From positions 1 to 41,903 of the forward strand of contig JAPLQX010000025.1 of the NCBI GenBank assembly GCA_026399435.1: 41,903 nucleotides of DNA, given 5' to 3'. The notes beneath the pieces were generated by a model, which had not been told where the DNA came from, did not search any database, and saw only the letters and a list, made by a program, of their open reading frames with translations. Both the position numbers and the translations under genes were made by a program. Source of the stretch: Rhodocyclales bacterium (GTDB taxonomy: Bacteria > Pseudomonadota > Gammaproteobacteria > Burkholderiales > Rhodocyclaceae). This document shows positions 9,165 to 17,363 of the stretch, piece by piece (within the stretch, counting starts at the first letter, position 1; the number at the start of each line of letters is the position of its first letter).

Positions 9165-10735
9165 GTTGCCTCCTGTGGTTGTGCCGCGGCCATCTGGCGC
9201 AGCTGGTTTTTCAGTATCTTTCCCGTCGCCGTGGCCGGCAGGTGCTCAAGCAGCTCGATGTGCGACGGAATCTTGTAGGGCGAGAGGCGCTCGTGCAGCC
9301 AGGCAACCAGAGCCTGCGGCGCGAGGCTGCGACCCGGTACCAGTTCGACATAGGCCACCACCTCCTCGTTGCCCGGGACAAAGCGCCCGACCACGGCGCA
9401 ATGCACGACATCGGGATGGCTGTTGATGGCCTGCTCGACCTCGATCGGATAGACGTTGAAGCCGGAGCGGATGATCAGTTCCTTGGAGCGGCCGACGATG
9501 AACAGCGCACTGTCGCTGTCCTGCCGCGCGAGATCGCCGGTGTTGAGCCAGCCCCCGGCATCGACCGCCTCGCGGGTCATTTCCGGCGCCTTGTAGTAGC
9601 CCTTCATGACGCCGGGCCCGCGCAGATGCAGTTCGCCGACCCCGCCCGGCGCGACTTCCGCGCCATCCTTGACGATGCGGATCTCGATGCCGGGAATCGG
9701 CGGACCAACGGAACAGTCGCGGCGCGGTGCGTCGAGCCGGGTCTGGGCGATCGAAGGCGATGCCTCGGTCATGCCATAGCCGTTGTGCAGAGTGATCCCG
9801 AACACCGCCTCGAAATCGTCCTTGAAGTTCTGGTCGAGCGGCGCGCCGCCGCCCTGGGCGATGCGCAGGCTCGGCGCGCGCAGGCGATGGCCGGGACGCC
9901 GGCCCCATTCGAGCAGTTTGGCGTACATCGCCGGCACGCCGTGCAGGATCGTGACTCCGCCGGTGTCCAGCGCGGCAGCCACTAAGGCCGGATCGAAACG
10001 TGGCGCCAGCATCAGGCTCGCGCCGGCGTGCAGCGCAGACAGGGCCATGGTCGCCAGACCATAGATATGCGAAAGCGGCAGCACCGCATACACCCTGTCG
10101 GCCGGCGTCTGGCGCCGCATGCAGCGCCCGTTCTCGGCGATGAACAGAAGGTTGCGATGAGTCAGCATGACGGCCTTGGGGGCGCCCGACGTGCCCGAGG
10201 TGTAGATCAGCGCGGCAACCTGCCCGCTGTCCTCAACGACCGGCTCGGGCACAGCGGCGGCGTTGGCCGTGGTGAGCTGAAAGCGCCCGGTACCCGGCCA
10301 ATCGACTGCGACCGCGCCGAGGCGCTGCGCATGAGCTTCGGCGTCGGCCGAAACCGCAGTAGTGAAAGCCGCCAGGCGCGCGCCCGAATGCTCGATGAAC
10401 GTGTCGATCTCGCGTTGCGACAAACGCGCATTGACCGGCACCAGCCAGGCGTCGAGCCGGCTGCAAGCCAATGCCAACACGATCACGGGGATGCTGTTCT
10501 CGGCCACCAGCAGCAGCCGGTCGCCGGCGCGCAGGCCCTGTTCGGCCAAGCGGCGGGAGGCTTCGGCGACTGCCGCATCGAGCTGCCCGAAGCTCATCAC
10601 GGTCTCGTCCTGCAAAAGGGCGGGCGCATCGGCTTGCCGGCTCGCCCAGGGGTCGATGATCTGATGGATGCGTCGCGGCAAGTCGCCGCGCGGGACGAAC
10701 GCAGGGCCGGACGGCAGAGCGGAAGATGCAGTCAT
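9161..10735 (-). CDS. acyl-CoA synthetase (AMP-forming ligase), class I adenylate-forming
   Basis: A 524-residue adenylate-forming enzyme that makes an acyl-CoA from acid, ATP and CoA. Core motifs are in order: P-loop YTSGTSGAPKA (178-187), GYGMTE (319-324), NTGDLARQD, GRSKELIIRSGFNVYP, and the C-terminal catalytic lysine K506 in ATGKILKNQLR. It is the first gene of the minus-strand operon, directly coupled to livK, so the imported acid is probably its substrate. It is divergent from the acyl-CoA dehydrogenase genes. It resembles long- or medium-chain and cyclohexanecarboxylate-type ligases; the exact acid is unknown. The start is the ATG at 10735. Confidence 0.9.
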   Translation of the reverse strand: MTASSALPSGPAFVPRGDLPRRIHQIIDPWASRQADAPALLQDETVMSFGQLDAAVAEASRRLAEQGLRAGDRLLLVAENSIPVIVLALACSRLDAWLVPVNARLSQREIDTFIEHSGARLAAFTTAVSADAEAHAQRLGAVAVDWPGTGRFQLTTANAAAVPEPVVEDSGQVAALIYTSGTSGAPKAVMLTHRNLLFIAENGRCMRRQTPADRVYAVLPLSHIYGLATMALSALHAGASLMLAPRFDPALVAAALDTGGVTILHGVPAMYAKLLEWGRRPGHRLRAPSLRIAQGGGAPLDQNFKDDFEAVFGITLHNGYGMTEASPSIAQTRLDAPRRDCSVGPPIPGIEIRIVKDGAEVAPGGVGELHLRGPGVMKGYYKAPEMTREAVDAGGWLNTGDLARQDSDSALFIVGRSKELIIRSGFNVYPIEVEQAINSHPDVVHCAVVGRFVPGNEEVVAYVELVPGRSLAPQALVAWLHERLSPYKIPSHIELLEHLPATATGKILKNQLRQMAAAQPQEAT

Positions 10736-10869
10736 GCGCTAAAAATCGGAATATCGAAACCGGGAGGATGTTCCGAATGGTGGCACAACGCGAATCGGCG
10801 CGTCAAGCGTGGCGGCGGGCTGCCAATCCCCGCCCAACCCCTATGTGGCGCTGCAATATCGGCCGCTTA

Positions 10870-10898
10870 TTGACATTTGGCCGAAGTCCTAGAAGAAT
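10870..10898 (+). promoter_or_regulatory. sigma70-type promoter of the acyl-CoA dehydrogenase operon
   Basis: A perfect -35 hexamer TTGACA (10870-10875), a 17-bp spacer and AAGAAT (10893-10898, four of six matches) lie about 90 bp before the dehydrogenase start. The placement in the divergent gap supports the call; no expression evidence is available. Confidence 0.55.
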
Positions 10899-10917
10899 CC
10901 GCACTGCGCCATTTTTA

Positions 10918-10932
10918 CAGAACACTGTTCTG
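10918..10932. promoter_or_regulatory. 15-bp dyad, candidate IclR-family operator
   Basis: CAGAACA-C-TGTTCTG is a perfect 7-bp inverted repeat around one base, lying just after the predicted transcription start of the dehydrogenase operon and within the gap shared with the ligase operon. A site there could block or adjust both arms. Assignment to the IclR protein encoded at 919-1770 is inference. Confidence 0.5.
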
Positions 10933-10989
10933 CACAGCAGTTTTCTTTGGCGCACTTGCCGCCGCCCCCTCCAAGACCGACACCTCACC

Positions 10990-12144
10990 ATGGACCTGAA
11001 CTTCAGCCCCGAAGAGAACACCTTCCGCGAGGAAGTCCGCCGGTTCGTCGCGGAAAAGCTGCCCGGCCCCATCCGCCACAAGGTGATGAACGGCGAGCAC
11101 CTGAATCGCGACGAGCACGTGCAATGGCAACGCATCCTTCACCAGCGCGGCTGGGGCGGCCCCGGCTGGCCGAAGGAATTCGGCGGCCCCGGCTGGACAC
11201 CGACCGAGCAATACATATTTGAAGAGGAATGCGCGGCGGGCGGCGCGCCGCGACTGATTTCCTTCGGCCTCAAGATGATCGCGCCGGTGCTGATGGCCTT
11301 CGGCAGCCCGGCGCAGCAGCAGCGCTACCTGCCGAAGATCCTGTCGGCCGAGGAATGGTGGTGCCAGGGCTATTCGGAGCCCGGCGCCGGCTCCGACCTC
11401 GCATCGGTCAAGACCCGTGCAGTGAGGGACGGCAACCATTACATCGTCAATGGCCAGAAAACCTGGACCACGCTCGGCCAGTACGCCGACTGGATTTTCT
11501 GCCTGGTGCGCACCGACCCGGAGGCCAAGAAGCAGAGCGGCATTTCCTTCCTGCTGATCGACATGAAGACGCCGGGCGTCACGGTACGCCCGATCATCAC
11601 GCTGGACGGGGCCCACGAGGTCAATGAAGTCTGGCTCGAAGAGGTCAGGGTGCCGGTCGAAAACCTGATCGGCGAAGAGAACAAGGGCTGGACCTACGCC
11701 AAGTTCCTCCTCGGCCACGAGCGCACCAACATCGCCGGCATCGGCATCGCCAAGCGCGAGCTGGCGCGCCTGAAACGCATCGCCGCCGCCGAAGGCCGGC
11801 TCGACGAGCCGCTGTTCGCGGCGCGCGTGGCGCAGGTCGAGATCGACCTGATCGCGCTGGAAATCACCAACTTGCGCGTGCTGTCCGCCGAACGTGCCAA
11901 GAAGGCGCCGGGCCCGGAAGCCTCGATCCTCAAGATCAAGGGCACCGAAATCCAGCAGGCCATTGCGGAACTGATGATGCAGGCCGTCGGGCCCTACGCC
12001 CTGCCCTTCAAGCAGGAAGATGTCGGCCCCGATTACGCGGCCAATCTCGCCACCGGCTACTGCAACCAGCGCAAGCTGTCGATCTTCGGCGGCTCCAACG
12101 AAATCCAGAAGAACATCATCGCGCAGATGATTCTCGGCCTGTGA
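10990..12144 (+). CDS. acyl-CoA dehydrogenase, large-subunit (PimC/FadE26-like) type
   Basis: A 384-residue FAD-dependent acyl-CoA dehydrogenase. It has the N-terminal helical domain, the flavin-binding QGYSEPGAGSDLASVKTRA segment (about 130-148) and the C-terminal IFGGSNEIQKNIIAQMILGL end. The usual glutamate of the YEG motif in homotetrameric enzymes is a glycine here (FGGSNE), as in subunits of heteromeric pimeloyl-CoA or steroid side-chain dehydrogenases. The next gene is a shorter, divergent dehydrogenase, so an alpha2-beta2 enzyme is likely. The start at 10990 (MDLNFSPEENTF) begins at the conserved N-terminus; the earlier in-frame ATG at 10726 would read through the promoter. Confidence 0.9.
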   Translation: MDLNFSPEENTFREEVRRFVAEKLPGPIRHKVMNGEHLNRDEHVQWQRILHQRGWGGPGWPKEFGGPGWTPTEQYIFEEECAAGGAPRLISFGLKMIAPVLMAFGSPAQQQRYLPKILSAEEWWCQGYSEPGAGSDLASVKTRAVRDGNHYIVNGQKTWTTLGQYADWIFCLVRTDPEAKKQSGISFLLIDMKTPGVTVRPIITLDGAHEVNEVWLEEVRVPVENLIGEENKGWTYAKFLLGHERTNIAGIGIAKRELARLKRIAAAEGRLDEPLFAARVAQVEIDLIALEITNLRVLSAERAKKAPGPEASILKIKGTEIQQAIAELMMQAVGPYALPFKQEDVGPDYAANLATGYCNQRKLSIFGGSNEIQKNIIAQMILGL

Positions 12145-12198
12145 GGTCCCGACCATGAATTTGTCCCGCTTTGCAGCGGTACTCCGCCCGTGCTTTCC

Positions 12199-12282
12199 GT
12201 CATTCCGGCGAAGGCCGGAATCCAGGCACTTCCCGCGTGCCTCCGCTGGATTCCGGGTCGCGCTGCGCTTGCCCGGAATGAC
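12199..12282. repeat. REP-like intergenic inverted repeat (GTCATTCCGG family)
   Basis: GTCATTCCGGCGAAGGCCGG on the left and GCCCGGAATGAC on the right, with GAATCCAG / CTGGATTC inner arms, make a long hairpin between the two dehydrogenase genes. This sequence type is widely scattered in proteobacterial genomes. It does not encode a protein here. Confidence 0.75.
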
Positions 12283-12317
12283 GAGCTGAACTTCGCAAGT
12301 GATGATTGGACTCTGAC

Positions 12318-13406
12318 ATGAATTTCGACTTCAACGAAGAACAACGCGCGCTGGCCGAGACCGTGCAGCGCTTCGTCGCCAGGGACTACAGCTTCGAAGC
12401 GCGCCGCGCCATCCGCGATTCCAGCCCCGGCTGGAGCCGCGAGGTCTGGCTGGCGTTGGCCGATCTCGGCGTGCTGGCGCTCAACATCGACGAGGAACAC
12501 GGCGGCCTCGGCTACGGCCCGCAGGAAACCGGCTTGGTGATGAGCGCCTTCGGCGCCGGCCTGCTGCTGGAGCCGTATCTCTCCGGCGCGGTGATCGCCC
12601 CGGCCCTGATTCGCCGTACCGCCAGCGCCGATTTTCAGGAGGAATGGCTGCCGAATATCGCCACCGGCGAAACCGTTGTCGTGCTCGCGCATCACGATGC
12701 GCGCAACGAGCCGGTAACGGAAATCGGTGGCAACCTCTCAGGCCGCAAGGCGGTGGTCGCCCACGGCGGCTGCGCCGATCTGCTGCTGGTCTCGGCGCGA
12801 ACGGCACAGGGCACTACGGGACTTTTCGCCGTGACGCCGGGCGCCGAGGGCGTCAGCTTGCGCGACTACCCGACACTCGACGGCCAGCGCGCGGCTGACC
12901 TCGTGCTGAGCAATGCACCGGCAGCAAGGATCGACGCGGGCAGCAAGACCCTGGCTGCCATCGAAGCCGCGCTCGACATCGGGCTCGCCGCTGTGTGCTC
13001 CGAGGCCGTCGGCATCATGGAAGCGACCGTCGCCGCGACCACGGAATACCTCAAGACGCGCCAGCAGTTCGGCCAGCCCATCGGCCGCTTCCAGGCGCTG
13101 CAGCACCGCATGGCCGACATGCTGCTGCACCTCGAACAGGCGCGCTCGATGAGCTATCTCGCCGCCATGCATTGCACCAACGAGGACACCTCCGCACGCC
13201 AGCGCAGCATCTCGGCGGCCAAGGTGACCATCGGCCAGGCCTGCCGCTTCATCGCGCAGAATGCGGTGCAGCTGCACGGCGGCATGGGCATGTCGGACGA
13301 GCTGATGCTCAGCCACTGGTTCAAGCGCCTCACCACCATCGAAATTAGCTTCGGCGACACCGACTCGCATTTGCAGCGCTTCGCCCGACTGAGCCGCGCC
13401 GCGTGA
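12318..13406 (+). CDS. acyl-CoA dehydrogenase, small-subunit (PimD/FadE-beta-like) type
   Basis: A 362-residue acyl-CoA dehydrogenase-like protein. The N-terminus MNFDFNEEQRALAETVQRFV and the C-terminal ALQHRMADMLLHLEQARSM and QLHGGMGMSDE stretches mark the family. The flavin-loop region in the middle is much reduced (ETVVVLAHHDARN), and the C-terminus (SFGDTDSHLQRFARL) matches the small subunits of heteromeric dehydrogenases. It probably forms the active enzyme with the preceding product. The ATG at 12318 was preferred over one at 12306, which adds only MDSD. A REP-like hairpin separates the two subunit genes and may alter their relative expression. The next gene's GTG overlaps its stop (GTGA). 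Confidence 0.88.
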   Translation: MNFDFNEEQRALAETVQRFVARDYSFEARRAIRDSSPGWSREVWLALADLGVLALNIDEEHGGLGYGPQETGLVMSAFGAGLLLEPYLSGAVIAPALIRRTASADFQEEWLPNIATGETVVVLAHHDARNEPVTEIGGNLSGRKAVVAHGGCADLLLVSARTAQGTTGLFAVTPGAEGVSLRDYPTLDGQRAADLVLSNAPAARIDAGSKTLAAIEAALDIGLAAVCSEAVGIMEATVAATTEYLKTRQQFGQPIGRFQALQHRMADMLLHLEQARSMSYLAAMHCTNEDTSARQRSISAAKVTIGQACRFIAQNAVQLHGGMGMSDELMLSHWFKRLTTIEISFGDTDSHLQRFARLSRAA

Positions 13407-14203
13407 CCGCTTCCGCGCACCCCTTCGACGACGCCATCGCGCTGACGGCGGAAACGCCGGGCCGCTGGCGTGGGCACACCAGTAAAGACTACTGGAACAT
13501 GGTCAGCCCCTACGGCGGCGTCACGGCGGGCGCCATGATGCAGGCGATGCTCGACCATCCCGAGCGGCGCGGCACGCCGCTGGCATTCACGCTGAATTTC
13601 CTCGCTCCGATCGAAGCCGGCGACTATGTGATCGAGACCGAACTGGTGCGCGCCAATCGCAGCAGCCAGCACTGGGCCATCCGCCTGTCGCAGGCCGATC
13701 GCGTACTGGCCCACGCCATCGCCATCTGCGCCCAGCGCCGCGAAACCTGGAGCCTGGTCGAAGCCGCGCCGCCCGAGGTACCGCCGGCCGAAGCTTGCCC
13801 GCCAGCAGCGCATCGCGGCACCAGCGAATTTCTCCAGCGCTATGAGTTCCGCATCGTGCGCGGCAAGCCCTTCGCCGTGAACGAGGACAGCCTGAGTCAC
13901 GTCTGGGTTTCCGACATCCCGCCGCGGCCGCTTGACTTCGCTTCGCTGACGGCGCTGTGCGACAGCTTCCTGCCGCGCATCTTCCTGCGCCGGCCCGAAT
14001 TCGTGCCGATCGGCACGGTGTCGATCAACATCTATTTCCATGCCGGCGAAGAGGCCCTGCTCCGCCAGGGCGCGGCGCCGGTATTGGCGGTCGCTCAGGC
14101 CCAGGCCTTCAGCGACGGCCACTTCGACCACCACGGCCACGTCTGGAGCACGGACGGCACGCTGCTCGCCACCACCCAGCAACTGGTCTGGTACAAGGAA
14201 TAG
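13403..14203 (+). CDS. TesB-like acyl-CoA thioesterase (double hotdog)
   Basis: A 266-residue protein of the TesB/4HBT_3 acyl-CoA thioesterase type, consisting of two hotdog folds. The N-terminal repeat has SPYGGVTAGAMMQAML (about 34-49), and the C-terminal repeat ends in DGHFDHHGHVWSTDGTLLATTQQLVWY, a typical TesB finish. Thioesterases in such operons release free acids from dead-end CoA esters and recycle CoA. It starts with GTG at 13403, overlapping the previous stop codon, which implies translational coupling with the dehydrogenase subunits. Confidence 0.82.
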   Translation: MTASAHPFDDAIALTAETPGRWRGHTSKDYWNMVSPYGGVTAGAMMQAMLDHPERRGTPLAFTLNFLAPIEAGDYVIETELVRANRSSQHWAIRLSQADRVLAHAIAICAQRRETWSLVEAAPPEVPPAEACPPAAHRGTSEFLQRYEFRIVRGKPFAVNEDSLSHVWVSDIPPRPLDFASLTALCDSFLPRIFLRRPEFVPIGTVSINIYFHAGEEALLRQGAAPVLAVAQAQAFSDGHFDHHGHVWSTDGTLLATTQQLVWYKE

Positions 14204-14224
14204 GTCGTGAAAAACCATTTTTGA

Positions 14225-14317
14225 ACCACAGAGACACAGAGGCACAGAGAAAGGCAGACGAGAAAGCAGTCATACCCTGTTGAATGGCTTTCCTCTGTGA
14301 CTCTGTGTCTCTGTGGT
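14225..14317. repeat. large inverted repeat, ACCACAGAGACACAGAG type
   Basis: The left arm ACCACAGAGACACAGAG (from 14225) is complementary to CTCTGTGTCTCTGTGGT (ending at 14317), and pairing continues with one mismatch for about ten more bases. About 35 bases separate the arms. It fills the gap between thioesterase and alcohol dehydrogenase genes. The same sequence type is found dispersed in many bacterial genomes; it may act as an attenuator or terminator. Confidence 0.7.
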
Positions 14318-14353
14318 GAAGAATTTGAATTGAATCAACCAAGGAGCATCGCC

Positions 14354-15469
14354 ATGACCCAGCAAGCCCGTGCAGTCATATGCCGCGAAATCGGCAAGCC
14401 CGTCGTCGTCGAAACCGTCAGCGTCGATGCGCCGCAGCGCGGCGAAGTGATGATCAAGCTGGCCGCCTGCGGCGTCTGCCACAGCGACCTGTCGGCGACC
14501 AACGGCACCATTCCCTTCCCGCTGCCGCTGGTGCTCGGCCATGAAGGCGCGGGCGAGATCGTCGCCGTCGGCGAAGGCGTCACGGGTTTCGCCGGATTTG
14601 CGATTGGCGACCACGTCGTCAGCTCGTTCGTCAGCATGTGCGGCAAGTGCCGCTACTGCCAGACCGGACGCCCGCAGCTCTGCGACCAGGCGGCCAAGGC
14701 CGGCTACACGCTGCCCGACGGCACCACCCGCTTCAAGGATGCCGCCGGCAATCCGCTGAACATCTTCTCCGGCTGCGGCGTGATGGCCGAATACGCCACG
14801 CTGCATGTCGACAACGTGGTCAAGATCGACGCCGCGGTGCCGCTCGACAAGGCCGCGTTGATCGGCTGCGGCGTGATGACCGGTGTCGGCGCCGCGGTCA
14901 ATACGGCCAAGGTCGAAGCGGGCTCGGCCACCGTGGTCTTCGGCTGCGGCGGCGTCGGCCTCAACGCCATCCAGGGCTGCCGCATCGCCGGCGCCGCGAT
15001 CATCGTCGCGGTCGACACCTCGGATGCGAAACTCGAACTGGCCAAGCAGTTCGGCGCGACCCACACGGTCAATCCAAAGAACGAAGAGAACCTGACCAAG
15101 GCACTGAAGAAGCTCACCGGCGGCGGCGCCGACTACGCCTTCGAATGCGTCGGCTTCGGCGAGGTGGTGGCGCAAGCCTATGGCGCGCTGGGCAAGGGCG
15201 GCAAGGCCGTGGTGGTCGGCGTCGCCCCGCTCAAGGACACGACGACGATACGCACCGCCTCGCTGACCTTCGAGGAAAAGACGCTGACCGGCAGCTACTT
15301 CGGCTCGGCCCGCCCGCGCCAGGACTTTCCGCGCCTGATCAGCCTCTACCGCTCTGGCCGCCTGCTGCTCGACCAGCTCATCACCAGGACCTACACCATC
15401 GAGGAAGCGCCGCAGGCCTTCGCCGATCTGGCCGAGGGACGCAATGCACGCGGCGTGATACTGTTCTGA
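14354..15469 (+). CDS. zinc-dependent alcohol dehydrogenase (class III-like MDR)
   Basis: A 371-residue medium-chain zinc alcohol dehydrogenase. The catalytic zinc ligands are C39, H63 and C172; the structural zinc ligands are C96, C99, C102 and C110, all present. The nucleotide-binding turn is FGCGGVGLNAI, followed by VAVDTSD, whose acidic residue favours NAD(H). It probably oxidises a hydroxyl or aldehyde intermediate of the pathway. The start at 14354 is preceded by AAGGAG with seven-base spacing. Relatives include aryl, benzyl or geraniol dehydrogenases and NDMA-dependent types, so the substrate is not fixed. Confidence 0.9.
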   Translation: MTQQARAVICREIGKPVVVETVSVDAPQRGEVMIKLAACGVCHSDLSATNGTIPFPLPLVLGHEGAGEIVAVGEGVTGFAGFAIGDHVVSSFVSMCGKCRYCQTGRPQLCDQAAKAGYTLPDGTTRFKDAAGNPLNIFSGCGVMAEYATLHVDNVVKIDAAVPLDKAALIGCGVMTGVGAAVNTAKVEAGSATVVFGCGGVGLNAIQGCRIAGAAIIVAVDTSDAKLELAKQFGATHTVNPKNEENLTKALKKLTGGGADYAFECVGFGEVVAQAYGALGKGGKAVVVGVAPLKDTTTIRTASLTFEEKTLTGSYFGSARPRQDFPRLISLYRSGRLLLDQLITRTYTIEEAPQAFADLAEGRNARGVILF

Positions 15470-15497
15470 ACCGATCCAACGCTTCCGGAGTTCGCCC

Positions 15498-16313
15498 TTG
15501 AGCCCCCGCAAACTGCACACCCTGCATCGCCCGGCAAAAAAGCCCAACGGGCACCCGCCGCTGGTCTTCGTCCATGGCGGCTATGTGCATTCCGGCTGTT
15601 GGGACGTAAACTTTCTGCCGCACTTCAGCAAGCTGGGCTACCACTGCCACGCCATCGATCTCTCGGGCCACGGCGCCAGCGAAGGCCGCGAAGCCCTCGA
15701 CAGCTACGACCTCGATCATTACGCCGCCGATGTCGCGCAACTGGTTGCCGAATTGCCTGCCCCGCCGGTGCTGATCGGGCATTCGATGGGCGCACTGGTG
15801 GTGCAGCGTTATCTCGACAAAGGACAGGCGGCGGCGGTGATCATGATGGCGCCGGTACCGACTACCGGGCTGGCCGGTTGCAGCGCCCAGTTGAACGTCC
15901 GCCAGCCGGATTTCCTGCGGGAGGCGGCCTACGCCGTGCGTGGCAAGTACACCGAGAACACCGTCAAGGTCATGCGCGAAGTGTATTTCTCGCCCGATGT
16001 GACGGTGGAACAGTTCGCCGCCTTCAAGCCGCTGGTGCAGGACGAATCGACCACCGCAATCGCGGAAATGATGGCGCTGGCCTGGCGCCCGCCGAAGCGG
16101 CGGCCGAAGATTCCCGCGCTGGTCATGGGCGGCGAACTCGACGCGCTGTTCCCTTCCAACCTGCTGCACTTCACGGCCTCCGGCTGGAACGCGGAGACCT
16201 GCGTGATTCCGCGCGCCGGACACATGCTGATGATGGAGCCGCAATGGACCATCGCCGCCGACAAGATCGGCAACTGGCTCGACCGCCGCCTCGGACAGAA
16301 AACGGCGGCGTAA
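15498..16313 (+). CDS. alpha/beta hydrolase
   Basis: A 271-residue alpha/beta hydrolase. The oxyanion-hole motif is HGG (26-28), the nucleophile is S96 in GHSMG, the acid is D215 in GGELDALFP, and the histidine is H242 in RAGHMLMM. The triad is complete. The start is TTG at 15498 with CCGGAG about seven bases upstream; no suitable ATG lies before the first strand, so this rare start is probably right. It could hydrolyse an ester, lactone or ring-cleavage product in the pathway of this operon. The substrate is unknown. Confidence 0.85.
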   Translation: MSPRKLHTLHRPAKKPNGHPPLVFVHGGYVHSGCWDVNFLPHFSKLGYHCHAIDLSGHGASEGREALDSYDLDHYAADVAQLVAELPAPPVLIGHSMGALVVQRYLDKGQAAAVIMMAPVPTTGLAGCSAQLNVRQPDFLREAAYAVRGKYTENTVKVMREVYFSPDVTVEQFAAFKPLVQDESTTAIAEMMALAWRPPKRRPKIPALVMGGELDALFPSNLLHFTASGWNAETCVIPRAGHMLMMEPQWTIAADKIGNWLDRRLGQKTAA

Positions 16314-16340
16314 AACCATAGCAGGAAGGGCAGGACCACC

Positions 16341-17015
16341 ATGTTCAGCAAAGCCACATTCAGCTTCCTCGACGAACTGGCCGCCAACAACGAGCGACCC
16401 TGGTTCGAGGCCAACAAGCCGCGCTACGAAGAACTGGTGCGCGAGCCGGCGCTGGACTTCATCGCCGCGATGGCGACTCCATTGGCCAAGTTCGCCCCGC
16501 ATTTTCGCGCCGAGCCGCGCAAGATGGGCGGTTCGCTGATGCGCGTGTTCCGCGACACGCGCTTCGCGCGCGACAAGAGCCCCTACAAGACCAACATCGG
16601 CATCCAGTTCCGCCACGAGCTGGGCAAGGACGTCCATGCGCCCGGCTTCTACCTGCACATCGCGAGCGACGAATGCTTCTTCGGCGCCGGCTGCTGGCAT
16701 CCCGAGGCCGACATGCTGGGGCACATCCGCGACCTGATCACGGCCAATCCGAAACGCTGGTTCGCCGTGCGCGACGACAAGAAGTTCGCCGCACACTGGG
16801 CGCTGGCTGGCGACAGCCTGACCCGGCCGCCGCGAGGCTACGCCGCCGACCACCCTGCGATCGACGACCTCAAGCGCAAAGACTTCATCGGCCTTGCGCC
16901 GCTGCCCTTCGCCGAAGCCACAGGTCCAGGGCTGGTCAAGCTCGCGGCCGAGCGCTTCGCCGCCGCGGCACCGCTGATGAAGTTCCTCTGCGAGGCGCAG
17001 GGCGTTCAGTACTGA
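16341..17015 (+). CDS. DUF2461 / TIGR02453 family protein
   Basis: A 224-residue protein of the DUF2461 (TIGR02453) family. Recognisable features are the N-terminal FLDELAANNERPWFEANKPRYEE, the RVFRDTRFARDKSPYKTNIGIQFRH core (about 68-92), and the FYLHI...FFGAGCWHPE stretch. The family is widespread and its function is unknown. It starts 27 bases after the hydrolase stop on the same strand, preceded by an AGGAAGGGCAGG region that provides a ribosome-binding site. It may be the last gene of the catabolic operon by position only. Confidence 0.85.
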   Translation: MFSKATFSFLDELAANNERPWFEANKPRYEELVREPALDFIAAMATPLAKFAPHFRAEPRKMGGSLMRVFRDTRFARDKSPYKTNIGIQFRHELGKDVHAPGFYLHIASDECFFGAGCWHPEADMLGHIRDLITANPKRWFAVRDDKKFAAHWALAGDSLTRPPRGYAADHPAIDDLKRKDFIGLAPLPFAEATGPGLVKLAAERFAAAAPLMKFLCEAQGVQY

Positions 17016-17070
17016 GGCCGGCGGGCAAGATCGGGACTCGGATCGTCGCTTGCTCTGGAAACCCAATCAC

Positions 17071-17091
17071 AATGCGCATACAATGCGCATT
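17071..17091. promoter_or_regulatory. tandem palindromic operator upstream of ccdA
   Basis: AATGCGCATA at 17071-17080 is followed by the perfect palindrome AATGCGCATT at 17082-17091. The two are spaced one helical turn (11 bp) apart and sit immediately before the GGAGG ribosome-binding site. This layout suits cooperative autorepression by a CcdA-CcdB complex. The call rests on sequence pattern only. Confidence 0.55.
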
Positions 17092-17103
17092 GGAGGTGCC
17101 CAA

Positions 17104-17355
17104 ATGAAAGCGAGCTACAGCACGGAAGCACGGAAGCGCCCGGTAAATCTGAGCCTGAACGAAGACCTCGTCGGTAAGGCGCGAGAATTGACGGACAACC
17201 TTTCCGAAGTTGTCGAAATCCTGCTTGCCGGCTATGTCGAGCACGAGCGTCAGCAGCGTCTGGCGAAAGCCAAAACACTTGATGCAACCATTGCCATGTG
17301 GAACGACTTCAACACCAGGCACGGCTCTTTCGCCGATGAGTATTCAACCCTTTGA
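17104..17355 (+). CDS. ccdA: type II antitoxin CcdA
   Basis: An 83-residue antitoxin that neutralises CcdB and represses its own operon. The N-terminal part (VNLSLNEDLVGKARELTDNLSEVVE) is the ribbon-helix-helix DNA-binding domain. The C-terminus, ending with HGSFADEYSTL, matches the toxin-binding tail of CcdA (HGSFADE in the F-plasmid protein). The start is the ATG at 17104, preceded by GGAGG. Its stop is nine bases before the chosen ccdB ATG. The pair lies between a DUF2461 gene and truC; this looks like a chromosomal ccd locus. Confidence 0.9.
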   Translation: MKASYSTEARKRPVNLSLNEDLVGKARELTDNLSEVVEILLAGYVEHERQQRLAKAKTLDATIAMWNDFNTRHGSFADEYSTL

Positions 17356-17363
17356 CCCATGCG

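Noticed and set aside
15381..17066. 561-codon minus-strand frame across the hydrolase and DUF2461 genes
   Set aside because: Covers the antisense of two genes with intact family motifs, so it is a codon-bias shadow.
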